Assembly: GCA_037127315.1 (NCBI GenBank)
Contig: JBBBDQ010000230.1
Coordinates: 416,501 to 480,500 of the forward strand
Length of the DNA stretch: 64,000 bases
DNA from: Ascarosepion bandense
Lineage: Eukaryota > Mollusca > Cephalopoda > Sepiida > Sepiidae
Direction: 5' to 3'
In this document: piece by piece, positions 1-10,690 of the stretch
How the letters are laid out: each line of letters starts with the position of its first letter
How positions within the stretch are numbered: position 1 is the first letter of the stretch
Notes under the pieces: model-generated
What the model was told of the DNA's origin: nothing
What the model saw: only the letters and a program-made list of their open reading frames with translations
Database searches by the model: none
Made by a program: the position numbers and the translations under genes

Positions 1-400
1 AGACCTCCCTTCTCATTGAATGCTCCAGGAACTTTAGCTGTCTCTTCCTGATGATCAGTATTAATTTCCCTGTCGTTTCCAACCTTTCGAAAACCTTATC
101 ATGGCTTCCATACTTAATTCATGATATCCATAGCAGACTTCTGCAGAACGACATTTCAGTTGCTTTAAGTGTTTTTCATCTTCGAAGAGATTATCCAATA
201 TTCACTGCCATATTAAAGAACTGACATCTTACAGAAATCTAGTACTCTCTTCTTTGTTTCTAGTGACATTTACTACCTCTTAATATTCTATTCAGCTTCT
301 GGAATGCGTCCATCGCTATTACAATTCGTCTTCGGATCTCTGTGTTGCAATTTTTGCCTTCTGCTAGAACACTTCCGGGTATTAGATATAAATCCACCTC
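1..400 (-). mobile_element. LINE A (RTE-like) 3'-region fragment, cut by the window edge
   Basis: Read on the minus strand this matches the segment of LINE A that follows the reverse transcriptase palm, also seen at 41712-42094, 47036-47600 and 60830-61075. Shared landmarks are the tract encoding the LINE-type FYRRMLRI block (near 130-160) and the downstream stretch at 280-345 that recurs at 47530-47600. Frameshifts and stops are present and no open frame survives. The 3' end lies left of the window. Assignment to the RTE-like clade is inference from the protein motifs of better copies. Confidence 0.75.
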
Positions 401-1043
401 TACTCATGACAACTATGACCTTATTAGTAATACTTGTAAAAATCATAATTATTTCAAAGCAATAAAAACAGTAACGTAGAAAAATCAAAATTTCGTGTCT
501 GCATTTTAAGATTAGTTCTGAACTTTATCTCATAGCTTGTTTTGGAAAGGTAATAATAGATATTTACTCCTCCAGGCAAAGTTTACAGTTTTTGGATTGA
601 ATGTTGTAGGTTGATGTTGTTTTTAATGAATACATAAATCTGAGTTGAGGCTCTGTTTTTATTATTGAATAAATTAATTTTATTATGAATATTCGAAAAA
701 TATTATAACAGAAGTATACGTTATCTAGGAGAATTCGAGCCTTCGTCCCACGAAGAGAAACCGTCACGTATCTTAGGTGCTTTACACGACTCGACCATGT
801 TTGACCTCCAGGTCAAACAAAGCCTTAATAATGATAGTTGTAACAGTTTCTTATAGAAGACGCAAGTCAAATCCTGCCTAGGGGACATGTTTTTCTAATA
901 AGATCTTTCGAATATTTAGGCTGTCCGATGCAAATCAATTAATACGATTTTTAATAATACAAAAATCAGTGCATCTACTTTAACACAAGTATTCATTGCA
1001 AACAAATTTTAAACCAAAAAATAAAAAAATAATTTCATCCATT

Positions 1044-1075
1044 TATATATATATATATATATATATATATGGATG

Positions 1076-1118
<43 letters not shown>
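1044..1118. repeat. (TA)n followed by (GA)n microsatellite
   Basis: A TA run is followed by a short unique spacer (GGATGAATG) and then a GA run of about 17 units. It is simple sequence with no coding support. The 400-1040 stretch to its left contains no recognisable gene. Confidence 0.95.
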
Positions 1119-1121
<3 letters not shown>

Positions 1122-1369
1122 CACTCATACGCGTTAAACTTGGAATATATAAATTTTATATATATATAGATTTTTCATTTGTAAATGAGTCATTACGCGA
1201 CCTCGATTTTTTTATTATTTGGTGTCTTCAAGCAATCTGCAATAAGATGTAAAAACATTGGTCGCGTAAAAACTCGTTTACAAATGAAGAATATAATTGT
1301 ATTGAACACTTTTTAATACACATATGCATTGGTGTAATTGTATTATAAAAAAAAAACTAAGTAATTAAA

Positions 1370-1373
<4 letters not shown>

Positions 1374-1415
<42 letters not shown>

Positions 1416-1634
1416 CCCAAAACACAAACGTTCAGATCGGACTTACATATTTGTTACTTTTCTTATCACGGATAAGTACTTGGGTACCCTAAGAAATGAA
1501 TGAAAATAACATCTGTCAAAGTTGTAGCTCATTTCTGACATCTTATGATTGTAATACGCAAAATATTATCCGTGAGTATGAACGGGTTTTATTAAAATAA
1601 GCAAACATAATGTTTGCAGTTTATTATATCTGAC

Positions 1635-1666
<32 letters not shown>

Positions 1667-1717
1667 GGCGATAAACTGTAATAAAAGGAAATAATCACAC
1701 GCGCACACATATACATG

Positions 1718-1760
<43 letters not shown>
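1374..1760. repeat. Three (TA)n arrays
   Basis: TA arrays lie at about 1374-1411, 1636-1665 and 1721-1760, separated by AT-rich non-coding sequence. After the first and the third array there are similar short segments containing the words ACACAAACGTTCAGATCGGA (about 1420) and GCACAAAAGTTCAGATCGGA (about 1770). The flank itself is therefore a repeated sequence attached to the TA run, which points to a dispersed element with a TA-rich internal tract. Confidence 0.85.
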
Positions 1761-1762
<2 letters not shown>

Positions 1763-1993
1763 TATAAGAAGCACAAAAGTTCAGATCGGAGTCATATATT
1801 TTTTCTTTTTGTTACAACTCTGTTTCAGCTTGATTTCTATAAAGATTGGGCTCTATAGATTTTTTTTAATGAGTTAATGTTCTTTTTTTTTGTTATTTTC
1901 TCTGTTTTTACATTATGACATCTTCATCTTTTCTACTTTGAAATTCTCGTTAGGGTTGCTTTTTTCTCGTTCTCCTTAGCCTATTACTTATTC

Positions 1994-1994
<1 letters not shown>

Positions 1995-2046
<52 letters not shown>

Positions 2047-2094
2047 GTGTGACAGAGAGAGAGATTGAGAGAGAGAGAGAGAGAGATTATTTCC
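1995..2094. repeat. Compound (TA)n(TG)n(GA)n microsatellite
   Basis: Consecutive TA, TG and GA runs. Reading frames across it are repetitive translations of simple sequence and are not proteins. Confidence 0.95.
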
Positions 2095-2299
2095 TTTTAT
2101 TACAGTTCATCGCCATTCATCGAAGCCATTTTTCCAGAATTTTCTTTTTCCATTTTCGGAATTATTTTTATGTACTCTTCTCATTATTTCCTACTTGGCG
2201 TTTCTTTTTATCTCGCTCATGTCCTTTCAAATGTCTTAGCAGAAGTAACACGAATATTTGTAAAATATAAGTCTACTCTTCATTTTTTTGCTATTTTCT

Positions 2300-2301
2300 T
2301 C

Positions 2302-2333
<32 letters not shown>

Positions 2334-2486
2334 CTTCCTTTTTGTCTACTTCTTTTTTATTCTTCTAATTCTTCTACTTTTTCTTCACTTTTGTTTACTT
2401 CTTCTTCTTCATTGTCTACCACTACTATTTCTTCTTCTTCTTCTTCTTCTTCTTCTTCTTCTTCTTCTTCTTCTTCTTCTTCTTCT
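2300..2486. repeat. (CTT)n trinucleotide array, possibly a LINE A tail remnant
   Basis: Imperfect CTT/TTC array with two denser blocks (about 2304-2336 and 2430-2486). LINE A copies elsewhere end directly in TTC/GAA repeats (41712, 47941), so this array may have grown from a LINE A tail. No LINE A coding sequence remains beside it, so that origin is inference. Confidence 0.85.
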
Positions 2487-2543
2487 TTGTCCAACTTTTG
2501 CATCCGCCATTCCTACATTTGCATTTACCTTCTTATTTACCTC

Positions 2544-2629
2544 ATATATATATATATATATATATATAGATATATATATATATATATACCCATACTTGGA
2601 TATATATATATATATATATATAGTAGCCA

Positions 2630-2672
<43 letters not shown>

Positions 2673-2706
2673 CATACTTGGATATATATATATATATATA
2701 TATATA
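2544..2706. repeat. (TA)n arrays with an 82-bp tandem duplication
   Basis: The block ACCCATACTTGGATA + (TA)n + TAGTAGCCAGCATA occurs twice in tandem (starting about 2588 and 2670). The second copy leads straight into the left terminal repeat of the Tc1-like element at 2709. The first copy therefore carries an isolated tip of that element's terminus, probably made by slippage or unequal exchange in the TA tract. Confidence 0.85.
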
Positions 2707-2708
2707 TA

Positions 2709-4308
2709 GTAGCCAGCATAAAGATCAGAACGATATTAAGAACAAGTCTAAATATGAAATAACTTTTTATTCTAAAGCTTCAATGAAAATTTTTTTATGG
2801 AAAAAAAAGTATATAAAAGTAAATTATATAATTAGAAAGTATAAAGTTCAATAAATTTATTTTATAAAGTTAGAAGAATAATTATATAACATTAAAATAT
2901 AGATGATCAAAAACATCAGAACAATTAAATAAACCAATAAAATTTAATAACTATATTGCATGATTGAACATTTTTTTAGGGTAAGAATATAAAATTGGGT
3001 ATTTTGCTAAATTACACCGGCTCTTTACTGGCTCTTGCATTGTAACATGGCGAAAAAATCTGTGATGTCATTCATACTTAGAAAACTGATAGACAAGCTG
3101 CGTAATAAAGATAAACACTCGATTGGGGATGTTTCAAAGAATGTGCAGAAATCTAAATGTGTTATCCATAGTATTTTAAAAGAATCTTCAGGAAAATGGT
3201 TCATGTGAAGCTAAGAAACCACCTGGCAGGCCCAAGAAAACTACTGCAAGGGAAGACAGATGGATTGGTAAAGGATAAAAAAAAACCTAATTCTAACATT
3301 GGCATTAAAATATCAAGGTACACTATTTCTGGAAGACTTAATGAAATAAATCTGAACAGTCGAGTAACCTCTACGAAGCCTTATATTTCTAAAAAAGAAT
3401 AAAATGATCCGATTAAAATTTGCAACTGAACATCTCATATGGACAGAATAACAGTAAGATTGTGTTCATTTCAGCAATGAATAAAGGTTTAACCTGTTCG
3501 GATGTGACGGGAGAAGTTTCATTCGACGCAGTCCTTAGGAACAACATTTTCCTCAATGCACTAAAACTAGCGTTAAATTTGGAGGAGAAAAAGTGATTGT
3601 GTTTGGCATGATTTCAACTGTACGGGACCTCTTGTTAGCCTACACGGCAAAATTAACGCAACTGTATACAAAGAGATATTGAAGAAACATGTTATACTTA
3701 ATTTGAGAACTGCAATTGATCGATCAGCTGTATTTATGCAAAGTAACGCGCCATGTCACGCAGCAAATTCAGTTAAAACAATCTTTCTGAGGAGGATGGT
3801 ATTGTCATAGCGAGATCTGCACAAAGGCCAAACAAAAATTAAATTGGGAATCTTTGGAAATTATTAAATGAGAGAGCTAAGGAAAATAATCCAACAAATG
3901 TTGAAGAACTGTGGACTAATTTGAAAGGAGAATGGTAGAAAATATCTGTTAATGAATGCAAGACATTCGCTCATGTAGCAAAAGTTGTTATTGAAAGTAA
4001 AGATTTTTTACAACAAGTACTAATGAATTATGAACACTATTTTCGTTTGAATATGATGTATCCATCATAATAGTATGATTTTGTTAATCGTTCTGATGTT
4101 TTTGATCATCTATTTTTTCGAATGTTATATAATTATTTTATAACTTTATCAAAATAAATTTATTTAGCTTTATATTTTGGAATTATATAATTTACTTTTA
4201 TATCCTTATTTTTCCTTGATAAAATGTTCTATGGCGTCGCTTTCAAATAAAAAGCTATTTTACATTTAAACTTTTTCTTAACATCGTTCTGATCTTTATA
4301 CTCGCTAC
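2709..4308 (+). mobile_element. Tc1/mariner element with about 225-bp terminal inverted repeats, TA target
   Basis: Cut-and-paste DNA transposon relic about 1.6 kb long. The left end (2709-2935) and the reverse complement of the right end (4080-4308) match over about 225 bp. Both start GTAGC and carry the shared internal word AGATGATCAAAAACATCAGA. Both ends abut TA dinucleotides inside TA microsatellites, as expected of Tc1/mariner integration at TA. A decayed transposase gene lies between the repeats in plus orientation. Long inverted repeats are known in several Tc1 subfamilies. The TIR-like tip at 2621-2634 is a duplicate of the left end. Confidence 0.88.
3046..4068 (+). pseudogene. Tc1-like transposase pseudogene
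   Basis: Would encode the DDE transposase of the surrounding element. Recognisable blocks in order: an N-terminal HTH-like part beginning MAKKSVMSFILRKLIDKL (about 3049), a basic linker EAKKPPGRPKKTTAREDRWI (about 3208, shifted frame), a second HTH part ISGRLNEINLNSRVTSTKP (about 3328), a VFGMIST block (about 3600), AVFMQSNAPCHAANSVK around the second catalytic Asp (about 3730), and NVEELWTNLKGEW near the C-terminus. The conserved DN of the second catalytic block reads SN here. Stops and at least three frameshifts (near 3195, 3270 and 3420-3480) show it is dead. Confidence 0.85.
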
Positions 4309-4329
4309 TATATATATATATATGCAATT

Positions 4330-5890
4330 TGTTTATTTTACTTTCTGATAATTATTTATCTATTAATCTTATCGTTTACTTCGTTTCCGTTTTATTTGAA
4401 CTACGGTCAAGTCATTGTTTTAAATTTTATTTACTCTGTAAATTTTCTTTTCTTGGGCATCATCTATTTTTTTTAACTACTTTTCTTCCCGTCCTTTACC
4501 GGTTTTCTCTAAGGCACCTTTTCTTTCCCTCCAGTTCACTCCCGTTTTTTCACTTCTTTTCTCGCGAAAGCGAAGAAGTTTTGCATTTATTCCTGTACAC
4601 GCTACCCTATTGACACGGCAACTTCCCTCTGATTTAACTATAGCCTGGAGTTTGAGTAAAAATAGTGATTCAACTGTACAAAAAAAAAAGCCAAAACGTG
4701 CGCTTAATTCTTTATTTATACTTGATCTGGGAAATAAAATCTCTTTCAATTAACAATTTTTGGCTCGTCCCTAACAAAAGGTGAGCAAACGATTAGACTA
4801 GAAGTCGAGTTTGATTTTACTTGACCCATTAGAATTGGAAGAATCGGTGGAGTTGCTGGCCAGGTTAAACGCCGTCCTTTCGTATATTTAAATTTTATGA
4901 AATAGAGCACAAATTAACCACATTTCCTTTAAAACATTGTTTTGATTAAACACAGACTTTTGAATGTTAGTCTAGTTTCAATGACGGGAAAATAACTGTT
5001 TATAATGGTGAGTGTGCAGGCAACTAATCACATGCTACACCTAAACCACATTGCTCCCAGTTAAACATAGGTCACCGAGGTCTCATCGAGGTCCCATCGA
5101 CATCTACGAGAGGGTCGATGCTTCTGTTTTCTACGCAAACTCTTTATTTTCCGGGCAAAGTATTGTGGCTGCCGACCAGGGCTATAAGACCAAATCTGTC
5201 ATGTTATTTAAAGTATAGCAGAAAGGAGAACAAAAGATAGATTAACCCTTTTCTAAAGGGTATTTGTGCGTAAGTGAACGCAACGATCTTTGAATTAATT
5301 CGAACTCGGCTCTCCGTTTTCGAGCTAATATCCACAGCACCACAACGCACACCTGACCAATCACATAAATAACTTCTGTAAATACGAAGAAATATAAAAA
5401 AAGCATTGCCATAATGCCAGTTGCTTAACGATCCCTCACATCTTAGTTGTGATTGTTAAAAATCGACGTATTAAAGTCAAATTATGTACTGAGACTATCT
5501 CTGTACTACCTGGTTCAAGGATTAAACCAAAATTTATTGTACCAGCAAGTTAAAAAAAAAAACTACCATTTGTAATATCTGTAAATGTTTAAATCTAATA
5601 TTAAAAAAAGTGTAAGAAAATGATTAACAGTTTTTAATTCATTTTTACTTTGAACTATTTGGAGTGCAGATAAAAAATATGCGTGGATTAAAATAAGAAA
5701 CACCAAAATCAGTCCAGAACTAGATGCCATTCCTGTTTACAGAGAGAAGGCTGCAAAAGGTTAATACGAAGTGATCACTGAGAGACTAAATGATATAAAA
5801 GAGAAATAAATTTTACAAACACGTTTATTTTTGTTTCTATTATTTTGTTTGGAATATAATTAGTGGAGTTTTTAAGAACCTCTTTCCCTC
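4330..5890. other. No gene recognised (unclassified AT-rich sequence)
   Basis: Short frames at 4329-4749 are low-complexity and overlap on both strands. I see no protein family, no RNA gene and no clear inverted repeat. The 5330-5890 part is AT-rich with scattered stops. The right end abuts the mariner-like relic. Confidence 0.6.
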
Positions 5891-5894
5891 AAAT

Positions 5895-6345
5895 GACCAT
5901 CATTCTTCCTACTCCCAAATACTGTCTTTTTCTATAGCATTTCCTATGACTGTACGCAATGTTTCAGGTCATAAAATTTGAATTAGGCTCGAATGCTCTC
6001 CAAAAATTTCTTGAATTTTTCGAGGTTAATGTACGTAAACCCCTTCTTTAAATAGCCTCATAAAAAGAAAGTCTGGTGCTGTCAAATCAGGTAAACGCAG
6101 AGGCAATCACATTCAGCATTTTTGATATTATTCATTCACCCAAAATTGGGTCCTTTGTCGCGCTGACAATCTGCGCAGTAGTGCCATCCTGTTGGAACCA
6201 TACATCCTGATTATCTTCGATTACTGGGCGCAAATATTCAAGCATTGTCCTATACAGAGTTCAGTTGATTGTTTCTGGCTGACGTTCTGCATTTGTCGGA
6301 GAAATATTGGATAACAACTCTTTCAACTATAACACCGTACAAAAC
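5895..6345 (-). pseudogene. Mariner-superfamily transposase fragment
   Basis: On the minus strand the C-terminal half of a DDE transposase can be read in broken frames. It contains a MLEYLRPVIEDNQDVWFQQD block (about 6200-6250), in which the Asp of QQDG is the second catalytic residue. It is followed by an APDFLF.RLFKEGVYV block (about 6045-6095) matching the third catalytic region of insect and mollusc mariner-like proteins. Several frameshifts and stops are present. The N-terminal half and terminal repeats are not visible. Confidence 0.72.
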
Positions 6346-6349
6346 AGTG

Positions 6350-7105
6350 CATTTTGGGGGATGCGATCGATGCGATCTAATTCCCTGAGATTCTCACTAC
6401 CCTAAAATATGCAGTTATTTACTAATCTAAATAAAGATGAGCCCAATGATTCACTATCAAGCTGTTCAGAAAGTTCTTATCTTTGGCTATGTGTTGAAAT
6501 CGATTAGCGCATGCGCTGCTGAGTATTTCCGGGGGTAGTAAAGATTGGACCATTTGAGTCTTGCAGGAAAACATTTTAAAATCCATCTTGAAAATCTTCT
6601 GAAGCAATGTTCAGGCAATGCCTACCTGAGCAGAATGCTGACAGATCCTCAAGGGCACTTTGCCGTAGAGTACACTTGGAATTGCTCCCCGGAAGATCGC
6701 CGACTTAGTTTTCGAATCATGCTAGGAAATACTCTAACATTAAAATTTTACTCGGTATTTTCTTTAAATTAGAAAAATTGATCTGTCACTGAAACAGAGA
6801 AAATTCAACGAGTTTTACTCGTTGCTGGACATAATACGTAGCCATTTTAATCCCCAAGGGATGCTCTGTAATCTGTAAAAAAAAAGAAGAAAAGAAACAA
6901 ATGAAAACGAACATTTTTTTCAAATCTTTCTGTTATTCAATGGCCACCAAGTATAAATAGTTAAAAAAACTATAGATGGTAGACCAAACAGGCTAACTTC
7001 TGTAAACGAGAAAATATTTTGATTATAGGCAAGGAAAGCTGTAGGTTATTTAACAAATGTACAGCTATCTATTGGAATGATTTACATAAGGGCACAAATA
7101 AACCT
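6350..7105. other. No gene recognised
   Basis: Two short opposing frames (6422-6607 and 6545-6772) overlap and neither resembles a family I know. Part of the sequence (about 6590-6700) is less AT-rich than its surroundings but has no start or splice context I can defend. Confidence 0.5.
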
Positions 7106-7108
7106 GGT

Positions 7109-7376
7109 TCAGGACACAGGTAAATTAATTCACCTACGTAAGTTATCCCAATTTATTTTTTTAGTATTGACTGGTATTTTAAAATTAATTCTGTAATTCA
7201 ACCTGTGACTTATTCTACTGATATAGCAGTTGCCACAATGACATTTAAAATGTTAAAAAAAGCAAAAATATTACGTTGAGACAGTAGAAAATATTTACAA
7301 ATCGATTTTTAAATTTTAAGATATTAAAAATGTGTGGATAGGCAGACAAAGTTATTTAATCTACTTGATTCGATGG
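7109..7376 (+). repeat. Dispersed repeat copy 1 (empty of SINE)
   Basis: About 267 bp starting GACACAGGTA and ending near TTGATTCGATG. It matches 9231-9840 along its whole length, including the shared blocks around AGTATTGACTGGT and GCAGACAAAGTTATTTAAT. Copy 2 carries a 307-bp SINE insertion that is absent here, so this copy shows the pre-insertion state. I do not recognise the family. Confidence 0.82.
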
Positions 7377-7621
7377 TTTGCCTACCAAACGTATCTGGAT
7401 TTGTCATTTTTCACAGCTCAGTAGTTGCTGACCCCTTTTTCCTGCTAACTTCTTGTCTATAGTAATTAACTAAATCATATAAACTTCAATAATTCAAATT
7501 TAGATTGAAAACAAAACTTTCAAATTTGAAACAATCAATTTAGATGTACAACAAAGCTGCAGTTAAAAATTTTATGTAGTATAAATATGCATTTGTCTAT
7601 ATTTCTGAGATGAAGTAGTAT

Positions 7622-8215
7622 TTACAGTATTTCAAGTATTCGGACTATTGTCCTCATCTTTGTTGCCATTTGTACGAAGTTTCGGCCATTGTACGCTCCG
7701 GCCTTCTCAAGTGCTAGGAATTTCGAACCTAACCCTTTATTACAATCACTATGGTTTATCATTTTTATTCCTTGCGTAAATCCTCGATTAGAAGTCATGA
7801 GTTATCTGCCTCTAACCCTGCAAGTTACTTGTGCACTACTACTGTAGCCTCGTATTGAACTCACAACTCTTTGGGTCAAGTCACAGGAACTAACTAAGGT
7901 CTATATCCACTGGGCCATGTGTCCTTAAGGATAGAGACGTTGGTTAGTTACTGTGACTTAACCTAAAGAGTTATCAGTTCAATACCAAGATACAACAGTA
8001 GTGAACAAGTGATTTACAGGGTTACAGGGAGATAACTTATGACTTCCAATCGAGGCTTTACGCAAGGAATGAGGATGCTATACCCCAGTGATTGTAATAA
8101 AGGGTTCGGTTCGAAATTCATAGCAGCTGATGAAGGCTGCAGTGTTCAACCGTCGAAACGTCGTACAAATGGCAGCAAAGATAAAGACAATAGTCCGAAT
8201 AATGTAAAAATATAA
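7622..8215. mobile_element. Palindromic fold-back element F1 (about 300-bp arms)
   Basis: The left half (7622-7915) and right half (7920-8215) are inverted copies of each other with moderate divergence and almost no spacer. Shared words include TTCGGACTATTGTC (left, 7639) with its complement at the right end, CCTTTATTACAATCACT (left) versus AGTGATTGTAATAAAGG (right, 8088-8104), and the paired ATCCTCGATTAGAAGTCATG blocks. Each arm contains a hammerhead-like CTGATGA...GAAAC core, best kept in the right arm (8127-8165). Diverged relatives lie at 15515-15950 and 37330-37600. No coding capacity. Confidence 0.85.
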
Positions 8216-9230
8216 GTATAAATATCTTTTATTGAAGTTATCGAAGTTGTTTGATGTGTTCTGAAAAACTACCGTCCGAAGTTATTATTCATACTAAATA
8301 ACCACTGTTAACTTCAATAAAAACATAATGAAATCATTAAATAATTTATTTACATCTATAACAGAACAAATAAGAAACATATGGTAAGTCTTCGAATCTT
8401 TAACATTTTAATAAAGTGACCCTTCTCAATAAAAGCCAAAAATCTATTATACATCGATTTTGTAAATTTCTTGTTTACTTCATCACTTTAGCAGCTTCAA
8501 TTTCCAACTTGGTATATTTAATTGCTTCAAGTAGTTCTCCTTTGTTATTATATTGTTTCGCACTTTCATTTAATTTCAACTTCCCAGTCGACTCTAGATT
8601 TTCTATGGGATTCAGATCAGGTCTTTATAGAGGCCATTCCATTATCTTCTCTCCTATAAATCTTTTATGCTCAAAGAATCCACGGGTAATCTTACATACA
8701 TGAGAAAGAAAATTGTGCTGCATAAATACACAATTCACTTTGCAACTGCGAGACTAGGACTTGTACCATTTATGGTCTAATAATGGTTTCTTCGACATTT
8801 CCAGCCCATATGATATCACTACCACATTCTTTTAAATTCATTCAGCCACATGCACGTCTTAATTGGATAAAACCAATCATTTGAACCATCCATCAAGTCT
8901 ATCCCATGTTACCTGAGATTCTTTCGTGAAAATTGCTTCAGAAAATTCGATTTTTATGTAATTCTTGACCGAGTTTTAATGCTTTATAATATTTGCTTTA
9001 TTGAGAGCACGCTGCCGTTACAGATCCTTTTTAAAGCTCCCTATTTACAAAATATTCTACACCTTTTGACTATCTTGACTCCTTCAATTCTAACGTTTTC
9101 AAAGGTCTGAATACTGGTCAAAAGTGGTTTCCTCTCTATAACCCGCTTCAATTTACATTCATCTAGTGGAAGCAAGTTCATAACCCTTTTTCCTTTGCTT
9201 CGAAAATTTGCCGGTATTTTCTCTAAATTA

Positions 9231-9840
9231 GAGACACAGGTAGATTGGTGCACTTAGGTAAATTATCACAATTTATTTTCTGAGTATTGACTGGTTTTCG
9301 TTCATTGATTCTATAATCCAACCTGTGACCTATTCTGCTAATATAGCAAATACCACACTGACATTTAAAATTAAAAAGAACTAACAAACAAACAAAAACA
9401 AATACAAAACATAAATATATGTTGAGGACGCAGAACATCTTTATAGATCGATTTTAACATTGGTAAGATAGTAGGATGTGCGTTATGGTGCAGCAGATAT
9501 CGACTCGGAATGAGAGGTCGGGTTGACGAGTTCGAATTCCATTTGAATTTCTTGCATTCACTTACGCACAAATACACTTACGAAAAGTATTAATCTGCCT
9601 CTTCTCTCCAGTTATGGGTTAAATAATAGAACATATTAGTCTATAGCCTTGGCTGGCAAACAGTCTACCACAGAAAGCAATGGCAACCTACTGCGGGATA
9701 ATCTTCTGTCCAGTCAGTCATGTCTTTTCGAAATATGATCGTCTAAAGCGTATATCACGTATGGTTACTTAAATGACTGAAGATAGTCAAAAAAGATGTT
9801 AATAAGCAGACAAAGTTATTTAATTTACTGGATTCGATGC
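9231..9840 (+). repeat. Dispersed repeat copy 2, with S1 SINE inside
   Basis: Second copy of the repeat seen at 7109-7376. It aligns up to 9472, is interrupted by an S1 SINE, and resumes at 9780 through the GCAGACAAAGTTATTTAAT block to 9840. Its own insertion lies within the Tc1-like pseudogene. Confidence 0.82.
9473..9779 (+). mobile_element. SINE S1 copy with 8-bp target duplication
   Basis: tRNA-headed SINE (A box TGGTGCAGCAG and B box GTTCGAATTCC) with a body of about 200 bp and the family's ACTGA end. The flanks AAGATAGT (9465-9472) and AAGATAGT (9780-9787) form a perfect target-site duplication. The empty paralogue at 7109-7376 confirms both boundaries. The head is somewhat diverged from the consensus (TCGACTCGGAATGAGAGGTC). 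Confidence 0.9.
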
Positions 9841-10019
9841 TTACTTATATATTCAACAATCTTCTTTATCATTTAAGGATTTTTGTAAATTTCTTTGAGA
9901 TTGCCAACGGGAAAATTCCCTCACTTAAACACTTTGTGAATTTCTGTTTTTCAGCCGTTGTTAGATCCTTCCATTTACGTAGGTTTCAATATATTCATTT
10001 ATTGTTCAAAATGAACATT

Positions 10020-10690
10020 AGTAGCACAAGGTCCAGGATTATATGGAGAGGGGTTGGTCGATATTAGCTCTCCTGTAACGGACTAACCTAAATCAACGCT
10101 TTTCTATGCGTTACAATTTGCAAATTTACCAGAAGAAATCATCCATCGAGATTCAATTTGACACGTACCTTTATACCACATATAAGCGAAGGAATCTACA
10201 AAACTCGCTGATATAAAAAATTTACATGATGAATTAGAAAGGGAATTAACTCTAAAAGCAAACTAAATTATAATAAAAGAAAAAACTAAAATAAAATATA
10301 AGTTCGAGTCCTACCCATAAAAAATAAAACACATTCTGAGGCAAACTTGCTAAAGTAGAAAGAATGACAAGGTAAATAATGGGATAGGAAAGTCAAAAAG
10401 CTGACACAGCCAAGATTAAACGGGACGAAAACATGATGGCAAGGTCGAGAATCTCGAAGGTAATTATAACCAAAAACAATGCCAGGAACAACAATCACAC
10501 AGATTAACTAGGTACACAAGAAGAGTCTAGCTTAACCACGGAGGGGATAAAAAAAACACCAAAATGAAAATTAAGGCCGACGTTATTCACGTTCGCCTCT
10601 TTTAAGCATTTTTTGATGAAATACGTAGACATCAAACGCATTCTATCACATCTCTTATTCATCTTGAGCTGGTGCGCCAGGCATGCGATC
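10020..10690 (-). other. Non-coding AT-rich stretch, probably the 3' region of the Tx1-like LINE
   Basis: No protein family is visible. Position and minus-strand continuity with 10690-12145 suggest 3' untranslated sequence of that LINE, but I cannot see a tail or target duplication. Confidence 0.35.

Larger units (their letters stand above)
8400..10010 (-). pseudogene. Tc1-like transposase pseudogene, interrupted by a nested repeat
   Basis: Minus-strand DDE transposase relic. N-terminal HTH remains lie at 10010-9840 (LTTAEKQKF-like in broken frames). The second HTH part is at 9041-9210 (LDECKLKRVIERKPLLTS). The C-terminal catalytic block, RPDLNPIENL with the third acidic residue, is near 8600-8660, followed by a NNKGELLEAIKYTKLEIEAA helix. 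A dispersed repeat with an S1 SINE inside it (9231-9840) splits the gene between the two HTH parts. Stops and frameshifts occur throughout. It is a different subfamily from the element at 2709-4308. Confidence 0.8.

Noticed and set aside
2065..2762. Long overlapping frames up to 214 codons on both strands
   Set aside because: They translate GA, CTT and TA microsatellites (poly-Ser, Tyr-Ile repeats) and cannot be genes.
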